Positions 1 through 6,562 of a DNA stretch of 21,296 nt are shown here, piece after piece. This DNA comes from Candidatus Peregrinibacteria bacterium (GTDB lineage: Bacteria > Patescibacteriota > Gracilibacteria > UBA1369): contig WJJQ01000143.1 of NCBI GenBank assembly GCA_014729615.1, positions 1 through 21,296 on the forward strand, written 5' to 3'. Position 1 is the stretch's first letter, and every line of letters begins with the position of its first letter. The translations under genes and the position numbers were made by a program. The notes below the pieces were generated by a model that was not told the DNA's origin, ran no database searches, and was given only the letters and a program-made list of their open reading frames with translations.

Positions 1-419
1 CTATTTATATTAGTGATCTCAAGCGTAATTGTACCTTCAAACCCCGCGTCAATAAATCCGGCCGTTGAATGAACAATAATACCCAGTCTTCCCAATGAAC
101 TGCGTCCTTCAACCCTCGCCACCAAATCATCTGCCAATTTTACTTTTTCCAGAGTCACACCCAAAACAAATTCACCGGGCTGAACCACAAAAGGTTTTCC
201 ATTATCCATTTCAATCATATTCGTAACATCTTTAAAAGTTTCAACATCAAGCGGATCCAAAATCGGAACTCTCGCATGGTTGTAAACTTTAAAATAATTT
301 CCCAATCGAAAATCCATTGACGACGCACCAATATTGTCGTGATGGTCGTTGTCCGGCGATGTTACCGCGATGGCCCCATCCAAGATTCTCTTTTTTATAT
401 CTCTGTCAGATAAAATCAT
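1..419 (-). CDS. dcd: dCTP deaminase (dUTP-forming or bifunctional), C-terminus cut by window edge
   Basis: The first 139 codons of a dCTP deaminase are present; the rest lies beyond base 1. The start ATG (417-419) follows the purB stop with one base between. The family core is clear: a GRSSLGRLG segment near residues 105-113, then HSTAGFIDAGF and GTITLEITN, which carry the conserved Ser/Arg nucleotide contacts and the catalytic glutamate of the TLE motif. The enzyme deaminates dCTP to dUTP on the way to dTMP. The HSTAGFIDAGF wording is closer to the archaeal/actinobacterial type, which can also hydrolyse dUTP, than to the E. coli HVTAHRIDPGW form; whether this one is bifunctional cannot be read from the fragment. 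It is the last visible gene of the purC-purE-purB-dcd operon. Confidence 0.93.
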   Translation of the reverse strand, partial: MILSDRDIKKRILDGAIAVTSPDNDHHDNIGASSMDFRLGNYFKVYNHARVPILDPLDVETFKDVTNMIEMDNGKPFVVQPGEFVLGVTLEKVKLADDLVARVEGRSSLGRLGIIVHSTAGFIDAGFEGTITLEITNIN

Positions 420-420
420 T

Positions 421-1797
421 TTAAAACATTTTAGGTTCATAATCGTCAACAAGTTGACTGGCCAAGCCAATATACTTTGAAGGGGTTAAATTTTTCAACC
501 TCTTTTTTTCATCCGCCGGAATTTTTAATTTATCGATAAATTTTGCTATTTTTTGTTTATTTATGACTTTGCCTCGAGTTAGGTTTTTCAGCTTTTCATA
601 AGCTCCTTCAATTTTATGCTTTCTCATTATAGTTTGAATAGGCTCGGCAAGCAGTTCCCACGCGCCATCAATATCTTTATTAATTCGCTTATCATTTCTT
701 TCCAATTTCATTAAACCCGCCGCACAATTTTTATATGCCAAAAGACAATACCCAAGCGCCACTCCAATGTTTCTTTGCACTGTGGAATCCGTTAAATCTC
801 TCTGCCATCTTGAAATCGGCAGCTTTTCAGACAAGAAAGAAAGCAAAGCATTTGCCAATCCCAAATTACCTTCGCTGTTTTCAAAGTCTATCGGATTAAC
901 TTTATGAGGCATGGTAGATGACCCGACTTCTCCTTTTTTTGTCTTTTGTTTAAAATATCCCAAACTGATGTATGACCAGACATCTCTATTAAAATCGATT
1001 AAAACAGTATTGAACCTCTTAATTGCATCAAACAGTTCCGCATTATAATCATGCGGTTCAATTTGCGTTGTGTACGCATTATGCTCAAGTCCCAAACCCT
1101 GAACAAAATTTTTACTCGCTTGAGACCAGTCAATCTTGGGATAAGCAACAGAATGAGCGTTAAAATTTCCAACAGCTCCATTTATTTTTCCTTTCATTTT
1201 AACGTTAAATATTTGACTCAACTGGGCTTCAAGTCTCGCAACGACATTAATCAACTCTTTCCCCATAGTCGTGGGTGATGCCGTTTGCCCGTGCGTGCGT
1301 GACATCATGGCAACATTTTTATTCGCCAATCCCAACTTATATACCATTTCCGTTAAAGATACCATGACGGGATTTAAAACCTGCTCAACGGCACCTTTTA
1401 TCATTAATGAATAAGAAATATTATTAATGTCTTCCGATGTGCATGCGAAATGCACAAACTCACCATATTTCTCGAATTTCGTATTTTTAAATTTTTGCTT
1501 GATATAGTACTCAACCGCCTTAACATCGTGATTTGTTTCCTTCTCAATTTCTTTTATCCTGTTCCCTTCCTCTAAATCCAATGCCATGTATATATTTCTG
1601 AGTTCTTTCAATTCAGTCGGTTTCCATACTTTTGCACCCTTTAACTTAAGTTTATTCGAAATATAAATAAACCACTCTATCTCTGTTAAGACCCTAAATT
1701 TTATTAGCGACAACTCTGTCAAAAACAATCTAATTTCTTCAACTTTGTTGCCGTACCTGCCATCAAGCGGACTTATATTAACCAACGGATCTCTCAT
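421..1797 (-). CDS. purB: Adenylosuccinate lyase
   Basis: A 458-residue lyase of the fumarase/aspartase superfamily acting twice in purine synthesis: SAICAR to AICAR plus fumarate, and adenylosuccinate to AMP plus fumarate. The superfamily signature SSTMPHKVNPIDFEN begins at residue 293 and carries the catalytic serine loop. SRTHGQTASPTT (166-177) supplies the general-acid histidine H169, and TSEDINN (120-126) is in the substrate site. NISPLDGRYG at residues 7-16 fixes the N-terminus, so the start must overlap the 3' end of purE by 20 bases. Length and motif wording match the E. coli PurB subfamily (456 residues) rather than the shorter Bacillus type. It lies between purE and dcd in one operon; PurA, its partner in AMP synthesis, is encoded nearby in the opposite direction. 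Confidence 0.97.
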   Translation of the reverse strand: MRDPLVNISPLDGRYGNKVEEIRLFLTELSLIKFRVLTEIEWFIYISNKLKLKGAKVWKPTELKELRNIYMALDLEEGNRIKEIEKETNHDVKAVEYYIKQKFKNTKFEKYGEFVHFACTSEDINNISYSLMIKGAVEQVLNPVMVSLTEMVYKLGLANKNVAMMSRTHGQTASPTTMGKELINVVARLEAQLSQIFNVKMKGKINGAVGNFNAHSVAYPKIDWSQASKNFVQGLGLEHNAYTTQIEPHDYNAELFDAIKRFNTVLIDFNRDVWSYISLGYFKQKTKKGEVGSSTMPHKVNPIDFENSEGNLGLANALLSFLSEKLPISRWQRDLTDSTVQRNIGVALGYCLLAYKNCAAGLMKLERNDKRINKDIDGAWELLAEPIQTIMRKHKIEGAYEKLKNLTRGKVINKQKIAKFIDKLKIPADEKKRLKNLTPSKYIGLASQLVDDYEPKMF

Positions 1798-2257
1798 GAT
1801 TATTGAATGATTGTTTAATTTTACTAATGTGATCTTTCACCTGCTGCTTCATTTCAGAGTCTTGCAAAGCAAACATTCTCGCAACCACATTGGCGACATT
1901 ATTTGGATCAAGCACCGTAATTACCGGTGTTTCAGAAGGCATTTGAATGGTTGAATGTAGGTTAACCATCATGTCCGCTTTATCCGAAAAAGGAGGACAC
2001 CCTATTACCGGATGAACAGCAGAGGCAGCCGTGCAACCGGATAATCCGTTGGATCTTCCCGCAATTGTCACATAACATAACAAACCATCGAATTTGTTAT
2101 AATCGTTAATAACTTCTGAAAGAATTTCCGGCACTTTGTGAGCCGATATTACATGTATTTTTACCGGTATCGTCCATTCATTCAAAGAATCCTTGATTTT
2201 TTTTGCATGATCCAAATCTTTATCCGATCCGCAAATTATTACGACTTGTTTTTCCAT
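1778..2257 (-). CDS. purE: Phosphoribosylaminoimidazole (AIR) carboxylase, class II PurE
   Basis: A 159-residue PurE. The GSDKD phosphate loop is at residues 10-14, SAHK at 38-41, AGRSNGL at 66-72 and CPPF at 87-90. Class I PurE (N5-CAIR mutase) has SAHR and a glycine-rich AGAGGAAHLPG segment at these places. SAHK, AGRSNGL and CPP are hallmarks of class II, as in the C-terminal half of animal PAICS and in Treponema PurE, which carboxylate AIR directly with CO2 and need neither PurK nor ATP at this step. No purK is present in the window. The start ATG overlaps the purC stop by one base (TAATG), suggesting translational coupling, and the gene's end overlaps the purB start. PurC next door uses its product CAIR. 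Confidence 0.95.
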   Translation of the reverse strand: MEKQVVIICGSDKDLDHAKKIKDSLNEWTIPVKIHVISAHKVPEILSEVINDYNKFDGLLCYVTIAGRSNGLSGCTAASAVHPVIGCPPFSDKADMMVNLHSTIQMPSETPVITVLDPNNVANVVARMFALQDSEMKQQVKDHISKIKQSFNNHERSVG

Positions 2258-3222
2258 TATAGATATTGGGTTAAGTTGTTATTAATTCTCGATAAAACAG
2301 ATCCCGTTTCCTCTTCGAATTTCAGTCCGGTTATAAGTTCATATGCTTCAATGTATTTTTTAGCAACCTCCACTTTAATATCTTCAGGCACTTCAGGCAC
2401 CTCTCCGTCTCCGGTAAATCCCTGGTCCGCCAACCATTCTCTTAAGTATTCTTTGTCGATTTTCTTTTGCTCCTCACCCGCTTCGAATCTCTGCTTATAT
2501 TCATTCGCAAACCAAAAACGCGATGAATCGGGAGTATGTATTTCATCTATCAGCACTATTTCATTATCGGGTGTCATTCCAAACTCATATTTTGTATCAA
2601 CTAGAATTATTCCCTGCTTGGCCGCAATTTCAACACCTCGATTATACAGTTGCATAGATTTTTCCGCCAGATAATCAAATTGTTCTTCGGTCAAATCTGT
2701 CCTTTTCAACAATTCATCTTTTGAAACTGATTCATCATGATCTCCTTTTTCGGCTTTTGTAGATGGAGTTATTATCGGTTTATCAAATTTTTGATTTTTC
2801 TTTAAACCTTCAGGCAAAACATTCCCGCAAAAATTTCTTACACCCTTTTCATAATTATGCCAAGCGCTGGTAGAAGTAACTCCCGTAATATACCCTCTTA
2901 CGACCATTTCAACCGGAAGCGGTTTACATTCTTTAACAACCACAACATTTGGGTCGGGATAATCCAGCACATGATTCCCGATGATGTCTTTTGTATTTTC
3001 AAACCAAAATTTCGCCATTTGATTAAGCACTTGTCCTTTAAAAGGAATCGTACAAATTACTTTATCAAAGGCCGACAGCCTATCGGACACTATAATGAAA
3101 CGCTTACCCGCCTTTGTATAATTATCTCTTACCTTTCCTTCATACTTTTCACCGAGTGTCGGAAAATTTGTTGCCTTTAAACAATATGGAATCTGTTCTA
3201 TAATTTTTGAATCAGAAATCAT
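2257..3222 (-). CDS. purC: SAICAR synthase (long form)
   Basis: Phosphoribosylaminoimidazole-succinocarboxamide synthase joins CAIR and aspartate using ATP. At 321 residues it is the long form seen in yeast Ade1, not the short form of about 240 residues of E. coli. Visible motifs are EGKVRD (28-33, nucleotide loop), SDRLSAFD (46-53), VEMVVRGYITG (104-114), KAEKGDHDE (156-164) and LIDEIHTPDSSRFW (224-237), the last being the C-terminal family signature. It is the first gene of the minus-strand purine operon, preceded by a good promoter candidate about 25-60 bases upstream. With purE directly downstream, the gene order repeats the domain order of the animal PAICS fusion (SAICAR synthase first, AIR carboxylase second), although the two proteins are separate here. 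Confidence 0.96.
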   Translation of the reverse strand: MISDSKIIEQIPYCLKATNFPTLGEKYEGKVRDNYTKAGKRFIIVSDRLSAFDKVICTIPFKGQVLNQMAKFWFENTKDIIGNHVLDYPDPNVVVVKECKPLPVEMVVRGYITGVTSTSAWHNYEKGVRNFCGNVLPEGLKKNQKFDKPIITPSTKAEKGDHDESVSKDELLKRTDLTEEQFDYLAEKSMQLYNRGVEIAAKQGIILVDTKYEFGMTPDNEIVLIDEIHTPDSSRFWFANEYKQRFEAGEEQKKIDKEYLREWLADQGFTGDGEVPEVPEDIKVEVAKKYIEAYELITGLKFEEETGSVLSRINNNLTQYL

Positions 3223-3254
3223 GAAATCTGGTTAAATTGTACTTTGATGGCGCA

Positions 3255-3283
3255 AGTATATGATATTTTTTTGCGCGATTCAA
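3255..3283 (-). promoter_or_regulatory. Promoter candidate for purC-purE-purB-dcd
   Basis: On the minus strand, TTGAAT (3283-3278) and TATACT (3260-3255) are separated by exactly 17 bases, matching sigma70-type -35 and -10 boxes at 4/6 and 5/6. The implied start near 3248 leaves a leader of about 25 bases before the purC ATG, with no Shine-Dalgarno sequence. Read by eye. Confidence 0.5.
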
Positions 3284-3295
3284 CTTTGAAAAGTT
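3282..3295. promoter_or_regulatory. Perfect dyad between divergent purC and purA promoters
   Basis: AACTTT-GA-AAAGTT is a perfect 14-base inverted repeat. It touches the -35 box of the purC promoter candidate and lies eight bases upstream of the purA -35 candidate. A repressor or activator binding here could control both branches of purine synthesis. No regulator gene is visible in the window, and short AT-rich dyads also arise by chance. Confidence 0.35.
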
Positions 3296-3303
3296 ACTTT
3301 CTC

Positions 3304-3332
3304 TTACCAAATAACCACAAACATGGTATACA
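3304..3332 (+). promoter_or_regulatory. Promoter candidate for purA (extended -10)
   Basis: TTACCA (3304-3309) and TATACA (3327-3332) are separated by 17 bases. TGG directly precedes the -10 box, giving an extended -10 (TGN) element that would compensate for the weak -35. The expected start near 3339 leaves about 20 bases of A/T-rich leader before the purA ATG. Confidence 0.4.
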
Positions 3333-3358
3333 AAATTTGTAATTTTTAATTTTTAAAA

Positions 3359-4669
3359 ATGGCTTTATCAAATAATAAACATGATGACTACGGGAATGTA
3401 TTAACAATTCTCGGCGCGCAATGGGGTGACGAAGGCAAAGGAAAACTAATTGATATATTGTCCGGAGAATATGACATAATAGCGCGTGCGGCCGGTGGAG
3501 CAAACGCCGGTCATACTGTTTATGTCCCTAAAGCGGACAATCCAAATGAAAACGATAAATATGTCTTTCATCTTATGCCGTCCGGCATGCTTTACCCGAA
3601 TACCATTGGAGTAATTGGCAACGGATGTGTAATTCACTTACCAACTTTGGTTGATGAAATAAAATTACTGGAAGATTCAGGGATAAAAGTTTCTGACAGA
3701 CTATTCATTTCAGACCGAGCACACCTTGTATTCGACTATCATAAAAAAATTGATGGAATCCAGGAAGAATCAAAAGGGACCGGCAAAGTCGGGACAACCA
3801 AACGTGGAATAGGTCCGGCTTATATGGATAAAATAGGTAGATCAGGAATCCGTGTACACGATTTGCAAGATTTTGAAATGTTTGAATTCAAATTACGAGC
3901 AAATGCGTCAAATTTATCTAAAACATATGATACAAATATTGATCCTTTGCCGGAAATTGATACTCACAGAAAAATCCTCGGTATTATTAAGCCCTTAATC
4001 AAGGATACGTCTTTGTATTTGGATAACGCGATTAACCGGGGTAAAAAAATTCTTATTGAAGGCGCAAACGGAACCTTGCTTGATATTGACCATGGGACTT
4101 ATCCTTTCGTAACGTCGTCAAACGCCTCAATGGCAGGAATAATAGGAGGCACGGGAGTCAGCCCGAATAAAATCAATACAGTTATTGGAATAATGAAAGC
4201 TTACTCTACCAGAGTTGGCTCAGGACCTTTCCCAACGGAATTATCAAATTCAACCGGAGATGATTTACGTACCGCCGGTGGAGAATTTGGCGCAACGACC
4301 GGACGTCCCAGAAGATGCGGTTGGTTCGATGCGGTAGCTGCGAATTATTCATGCCGAATTAACGGATACAATAGCATTAATTTAACCAAGTTAGATGTTT
4401 TAAGCGATCTCGATACAATTAAAATTGGCACAAAGTATATTTTAAAAGGCAAGCAAATAGAATCATTGCCGGCTTCCGCAAACGACCTTGAAGAAGTTGA
4501 CGTTGATTACATTGAATTACCGGGATGGAAAAAGGATATTTCAAATGTAAGAAATATCGAAGATTTACCGAAAAACGCATTAGCTTACGTGAAAAAGATT
4601 GAAGAATTAATCGATTGCAAGATCAGTTCGGTAGGTGTTGGAATAAGTCGTGATCAAATGGCTTTTTAA
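3359..4669 (+). CDS. purA: Adenylosuccinate synthetase
   Basis: A 436-residue PurA, which joins IMP and aspartate using GTP to give adenylosuccinate, the substrate of PurB. The GTP-binding and catalytic loop GAQWGDEGKGK is at residues 19-29 (catalytic Asp 24) and NAGHT at 49-53 carries the catalytic histidine 52. KVGTTKRGIGPAYMDK, LLDIDHGTYPFVTSSN and STRVGSGPFPTE follow in canonical order. The protein has about ten residues before the first core strand and a slightly long hairpin after the catalytic histidine compared with E. coli PurA. It diverges from purC across 136 bases that hold both promoter candidates. Its stop is immediately followed by the stop of the convergent DUF3179 gene, with no base between and no clear terminator hairpin at the junction. 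Confidence 0.97.
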   Translation: MALSNNKHDDYGNVLTILGAQWGDEGKGKLIDILSGEYDIIARAAGGANAGHTVYVPKADNPNENDKYVFHLMPSGMLYPNTIGVIGNGCVIHLPTLVDEIKLLEDSGIKVSDRLFISDRAHLVFDYHKKIDGIQEESKGTGKVGTTKRGIGPAYMDKIGRSGIRVHDLQDFEMFEFKLRANASNLSKTYDTNIDPLPEIDTHRKILGIIKPLIKDTSLYLDNAINRGKKILIEGANGTLLDIDHGTYPFVTSSNASMAGIIGGTGVSPNKINTVIGIMKAYSTRVGSGPFPTELSNSTGDDLRTAGGEFGATTGRPRRCGWFDAVAANYSCRINGYNSINLTKLDVLSDLDTIKIGTKYILKGKQIESLPASANDLEEVDVDYIELPGWKKDISNVRNIEDLPKNALAYVKKIEELIDCKISSVGVGISRDQMAF

Positions 4670-5698
4670 TTACTGCCCGGCTCGTTCGTAAATCTCGGTA
4701 TCCGGATAAAAAGCCACCCACGCAAACCAAAAAGAAATTTCCGGAACAATTTCTTCTCCGCTTTCTTTAGCAAAAACCGAAAATTTACCATCATCCCATT
4801 TTATCTCAACAGGATTATCGCCAATCTCATCATCCAATATCTTTTCATCATCATTCAAATTTTCCAATAAAGATCTTGGATATGCCTTCGCGACACCATC
4901 GTAATACACACCATACACTATTTCTTTCTCAAACAGACGATTGTCTCGGTTCGCTACAGAAAAAAAAACATCCGTTGATTCGTCATAATCGCCATACGGG
5001 CTCTGATCATAATCTCTATCAAAACCTGTATCTCGGGATAGAACTTGTGTCTCCGGATGATTTTCCAGCCAATCCTCCCATGGCAACGTTGCCACAGTAA
5101 TTTTCTTAAGTTTCTCCGATACATTCGGGCCATTCAACGCTTCTCCGGTTAATTGCTCCCAAAGTGATCCCGTAAGCCTGTCGTACATAACAAGATTACT
5201 GTTGATTAAATATCCGCTAACACCAAATTCCGTCTCCTCACCGTCAATTTCACGAATAAATGCATTGCCCGTATAGCATAACGGGCAGAAAGATATGGCA
5301 ATAGGTTCATCACCAACTTTATCATTAATTATTTCATGCCAGTTTAATATGTTCAAAGGATAAGCTCGAACAACTCCACTCCTTTCCAATCCTATTACCC
5401 AATCATCATCATCCAAATACTCGTCTGCTTCTGCGGCGCTTACAAACTTTGGATCGTCAATTGACGGGATGCAATCTTTCCCGGCTATACATCCGCGTTC
5501 AAGTCTGGCGATCAATTCACTTTCTTTTTGCTCTACCATGTTGTTACTTTCATTAGTTTCTCGGTCAGCCAAATCTTGCACATCGTTCATCGTAAGCCTG
5601 TATCCATTTTCAAAAAAGCCCCCATTGTAAATATAATATCCTCCTGCACCTATAATAAATGCCACTAAAATCAACGCAAACAAACCTTTAAATTTCAT
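4670..5698 (-). CDS. Membrane-anchored DUF3179 domain protein, function unknown
   Basis: A 342-residue protein with an N-terminal hydrophobic segment (about residues 5-25) after a short basic start, read as an uncleaved signal anchor because no lipobox cysteine or clear cleavage site is seen. The rest is expected outside the membrane. DUF3179 is recognised by NWHEIIND (119-126), SFCPLCYTGNAF (136-147, CxxC at C138/C141) and YLINSNLVMYDRLTGSLWEQ (163-182). Further markers are a WEDWLENHPETQVLS segment and a C-terminal FWFAWVAFYP. A second cysteine pair, C70 and C76, lies in the linker. The domain contains a visible internal duplication (residues about 101-137 and 262-301). No biochemical role is established for this family; the conserved His and CxxC suggest metal binding or redox chemistry, which is inference. 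It has its own promoter with operator-like palindromes and is not in an operon with its neighbours. Confidence 0.88.
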   Translation of the reverse strand: MKFKGLFALILVAFIIGAGGYYIYNGGFFENGYRLTMNDVQDLADRETNESNNMVEQKESELIARLERGCIAGKDCIPSIDDPKFVSAAEADEYLDDDDWVIGLERSGVVRAYPLNILNWHEIINDKVGDEPIAISFCPLCYTGNAFIREIDGEETEFGVSGYLINSNLVMYDRLTGSLWEQLTGEALNGPNVSEKLKKITVATLPWEDWLENHPETQVLSRDTGFDRDYDQSPYGDYDESTDVFFSVANRDNRLFEKEIVYGVYYDGVAKAYPRSLLENLNDDEKILDDEIGDNPVEIKWDDGKFSVFAKESGEEIVPEISFWFAWVAFYPDTEIYERAGQ

Positions 5699-5707
5699 AT
5701 TTTTATA

Positions 5708-5731
5708 GTAACGTTACACACTGTAGTGTAA
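5708..5731. promoter_or_regulatory. Overlapping palindromes, candidate operator of the DUF3179 gene
   Basis: Two inverted repeats share four bases. GTAACGTTAC (5708-5717) is a perfect 10-base palindrome. TTACAC-N6-GTGTAA (5714-5731) has perfect 6-base arms, and within it lies ACACT-GT-AGTGT in a register one base away. They cover the expected transcription start and the edge of the -10 box of the DUF3179 promoter candidate, a typical position for a repressor site. Confidence 0.45.
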
Positions 5732-5759
5732 TGATACATCAATTCATTTCTAAAGCCAA
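5731..5759 (-). promoter_or_regulatory. Promoter candidate for the DUF3179 gene
   Basis: On the minus strand, TTGGCT (5759-5754) and TATCAT (5736-5731) are separated by 17 bases, matching consensus at 4/6 and 5/6. The start would fall near 5724, inside the palindromes, with a leader of about 25 bases to the ATG at 5698. Confidence 0.42.
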
Positions 5760-5779
5760 ATTAATTTAGTAAAAACCTG

Positions 5780-5808
5780 TGTACACAATCATGCTTAGCG
5801 TTTATCAT
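5780..5808 (+). promoter_or_regulatory. Promoter candidate for the pentose phosphate operon
   Basis: TGTACA (5780-5785) and TATCAT (5803-5808) are separated by 17 bases (4/6 and 5/6 matches). The start would be near 5815, about 24 bases before the transaldolase ATG. I see no stronger promoter in the 140-base divergent region, and no operator-like repeat on this side. Confidence 0.35.
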
Positions 5809-5838
5809 GAACACTGACAATATTCTTAAACTAAATAT

Positions 5839-6489
5839 ATGCAATTTTTCCTGGACACAGCCAATTTAGAATCCATTAAAAAATACGCTTCATGGGGAGT
5901 GGTTGACGGTGTTACTACAAACCCTTCTTTAATCGCGAAAGAAGGAGTCTCTCTTGAATCAAGAATAAAAGAAATAACTGAAGTGGTTGACGGACCAATT
6001 AGTTCTGAAGTTATAGCAACCGATTATGACGGAATGATTAGTCAGGCTCGTGAATATGTTAAGTGGCACAAAAACATATACATTAAATTACCAATGACCG
6101 AAGATGGACTGCGAGCTTGTAAAACATTGTCATCGGAAGGTATACACACAAACGTGACACTCGTTTTCTCACCCGGGCAGGCACTCTTGGCTGCGAAAGC
6201 GGGCGCCACACTGGTCAGCCCCTTCATAGGAAGACTAGATGATATATCACATGAAGGAATGGAATTGATTGCAGAAATTGTTGAAATGTACACTAATTAC
6301 GGCATTGAAACAAAAGTGCTTGTTGCAAGCATCAGACATCCGCGCCACGTTATTGATGCCGCCAGAATTGGTGCGGATATAGCAACAATGCCCCCGGAAG
6401 TTTTAGATAAATTAATCAATCACCCCCTTACCGACAAAGGTCTTGAAAAATTTCTTGCCGACTGGGAAAAAGTAAAAGACTTACAATAA
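5839..6489 (+). CDS. tal: Small transaldolase (TalC/FSA-like family)
   Basis: A 216-residue class I aldolase of the short transaldolase/fructose-6-phosphate aldolase family. FFLDTAN (3-9), GVTTNPSLIAKEG (24-36) and VKVxIKLP-like YIKLPMTEDG (81-90) are present; K83 is the Schiff-base lysine. Two residues that separate the subfamilies can be read: the position of Gln59 in E. coli FsaA is Glu57 here (SSEVIA), and that of FsaA Tyr131 is Phe129 (VSPFIGR). Both match true transaldolases, so transfer of dihydroxyacetone between sugar phosphates is more likely than free fructose-6-phosphate cleavage. This fits its place as first gene of an operon with transketolase and the oxidative pentose phosphate enzymes. 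The start has no Shine-Dalgarno sequence. Confidence 0.93.
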   Translation: MQFFLDTANLESIKKYASWGVVDGVTTNPSLIAKEGVSLESRIKEITEVVDGPISSEVIATDYDGMISQAREYVKWHKNIYIKLPMTEDGLRACKTLSSEGIHTNVTLVFSPGQALLAAKAGATLVSPFIGRLDDISHEGMELIAEIVEMYTNYGIETKVLVASIRHPRHVIDAARIGADIATMPPEVLDKLINHPLTDKGLEKFLADWEKVKDLQ

Positions 6490-6562
6490 GCGCGGAAGCG
6501 CGAAGTAGTTTTTGAAGATAAAGGCAAAATAGTTCGCGGAACAATCCAATAAACAAAATTTT
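6490..6562 (+). other. Intercistronic stretch with in-frame codons after the transaldolase stop
   Basis: This is the only sizeable gap in the operon. Directly after the transaldolase TAA, the same frame stays open for 20 codons reading ARKREVVFEDKGKIVRGTIQ, then meets TAA at 6550-6552. It opens with GCGC-GGAA-GCGC, a 4-base stem with a GNRA-type loop. It may be a relic C-terminus, a readthrough extension or chance; no start codon opens it as a separate gene. Confidence 0.3.

Noticed and set aside
2138..2674. Open frame of 178 codons on the plus strand opposite purE and purC
   Set aside because: It lies wholly antisense to two well-conserved purine enzymes, and its translation is rich in Ser, Phe and Tyr with no recognisable motif; it is a shadow of coding DNA.
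4660..4715. GGCTTTTT (4660-4667) and AAAAAGCC (4708-4715) as a terminator for convergent purA and the DUF3179 gene
   Set aside because: The 8-base arms are 40 bases apart, AT-rich and without a T-tract, so a stable terminator hairpin is not convincing.
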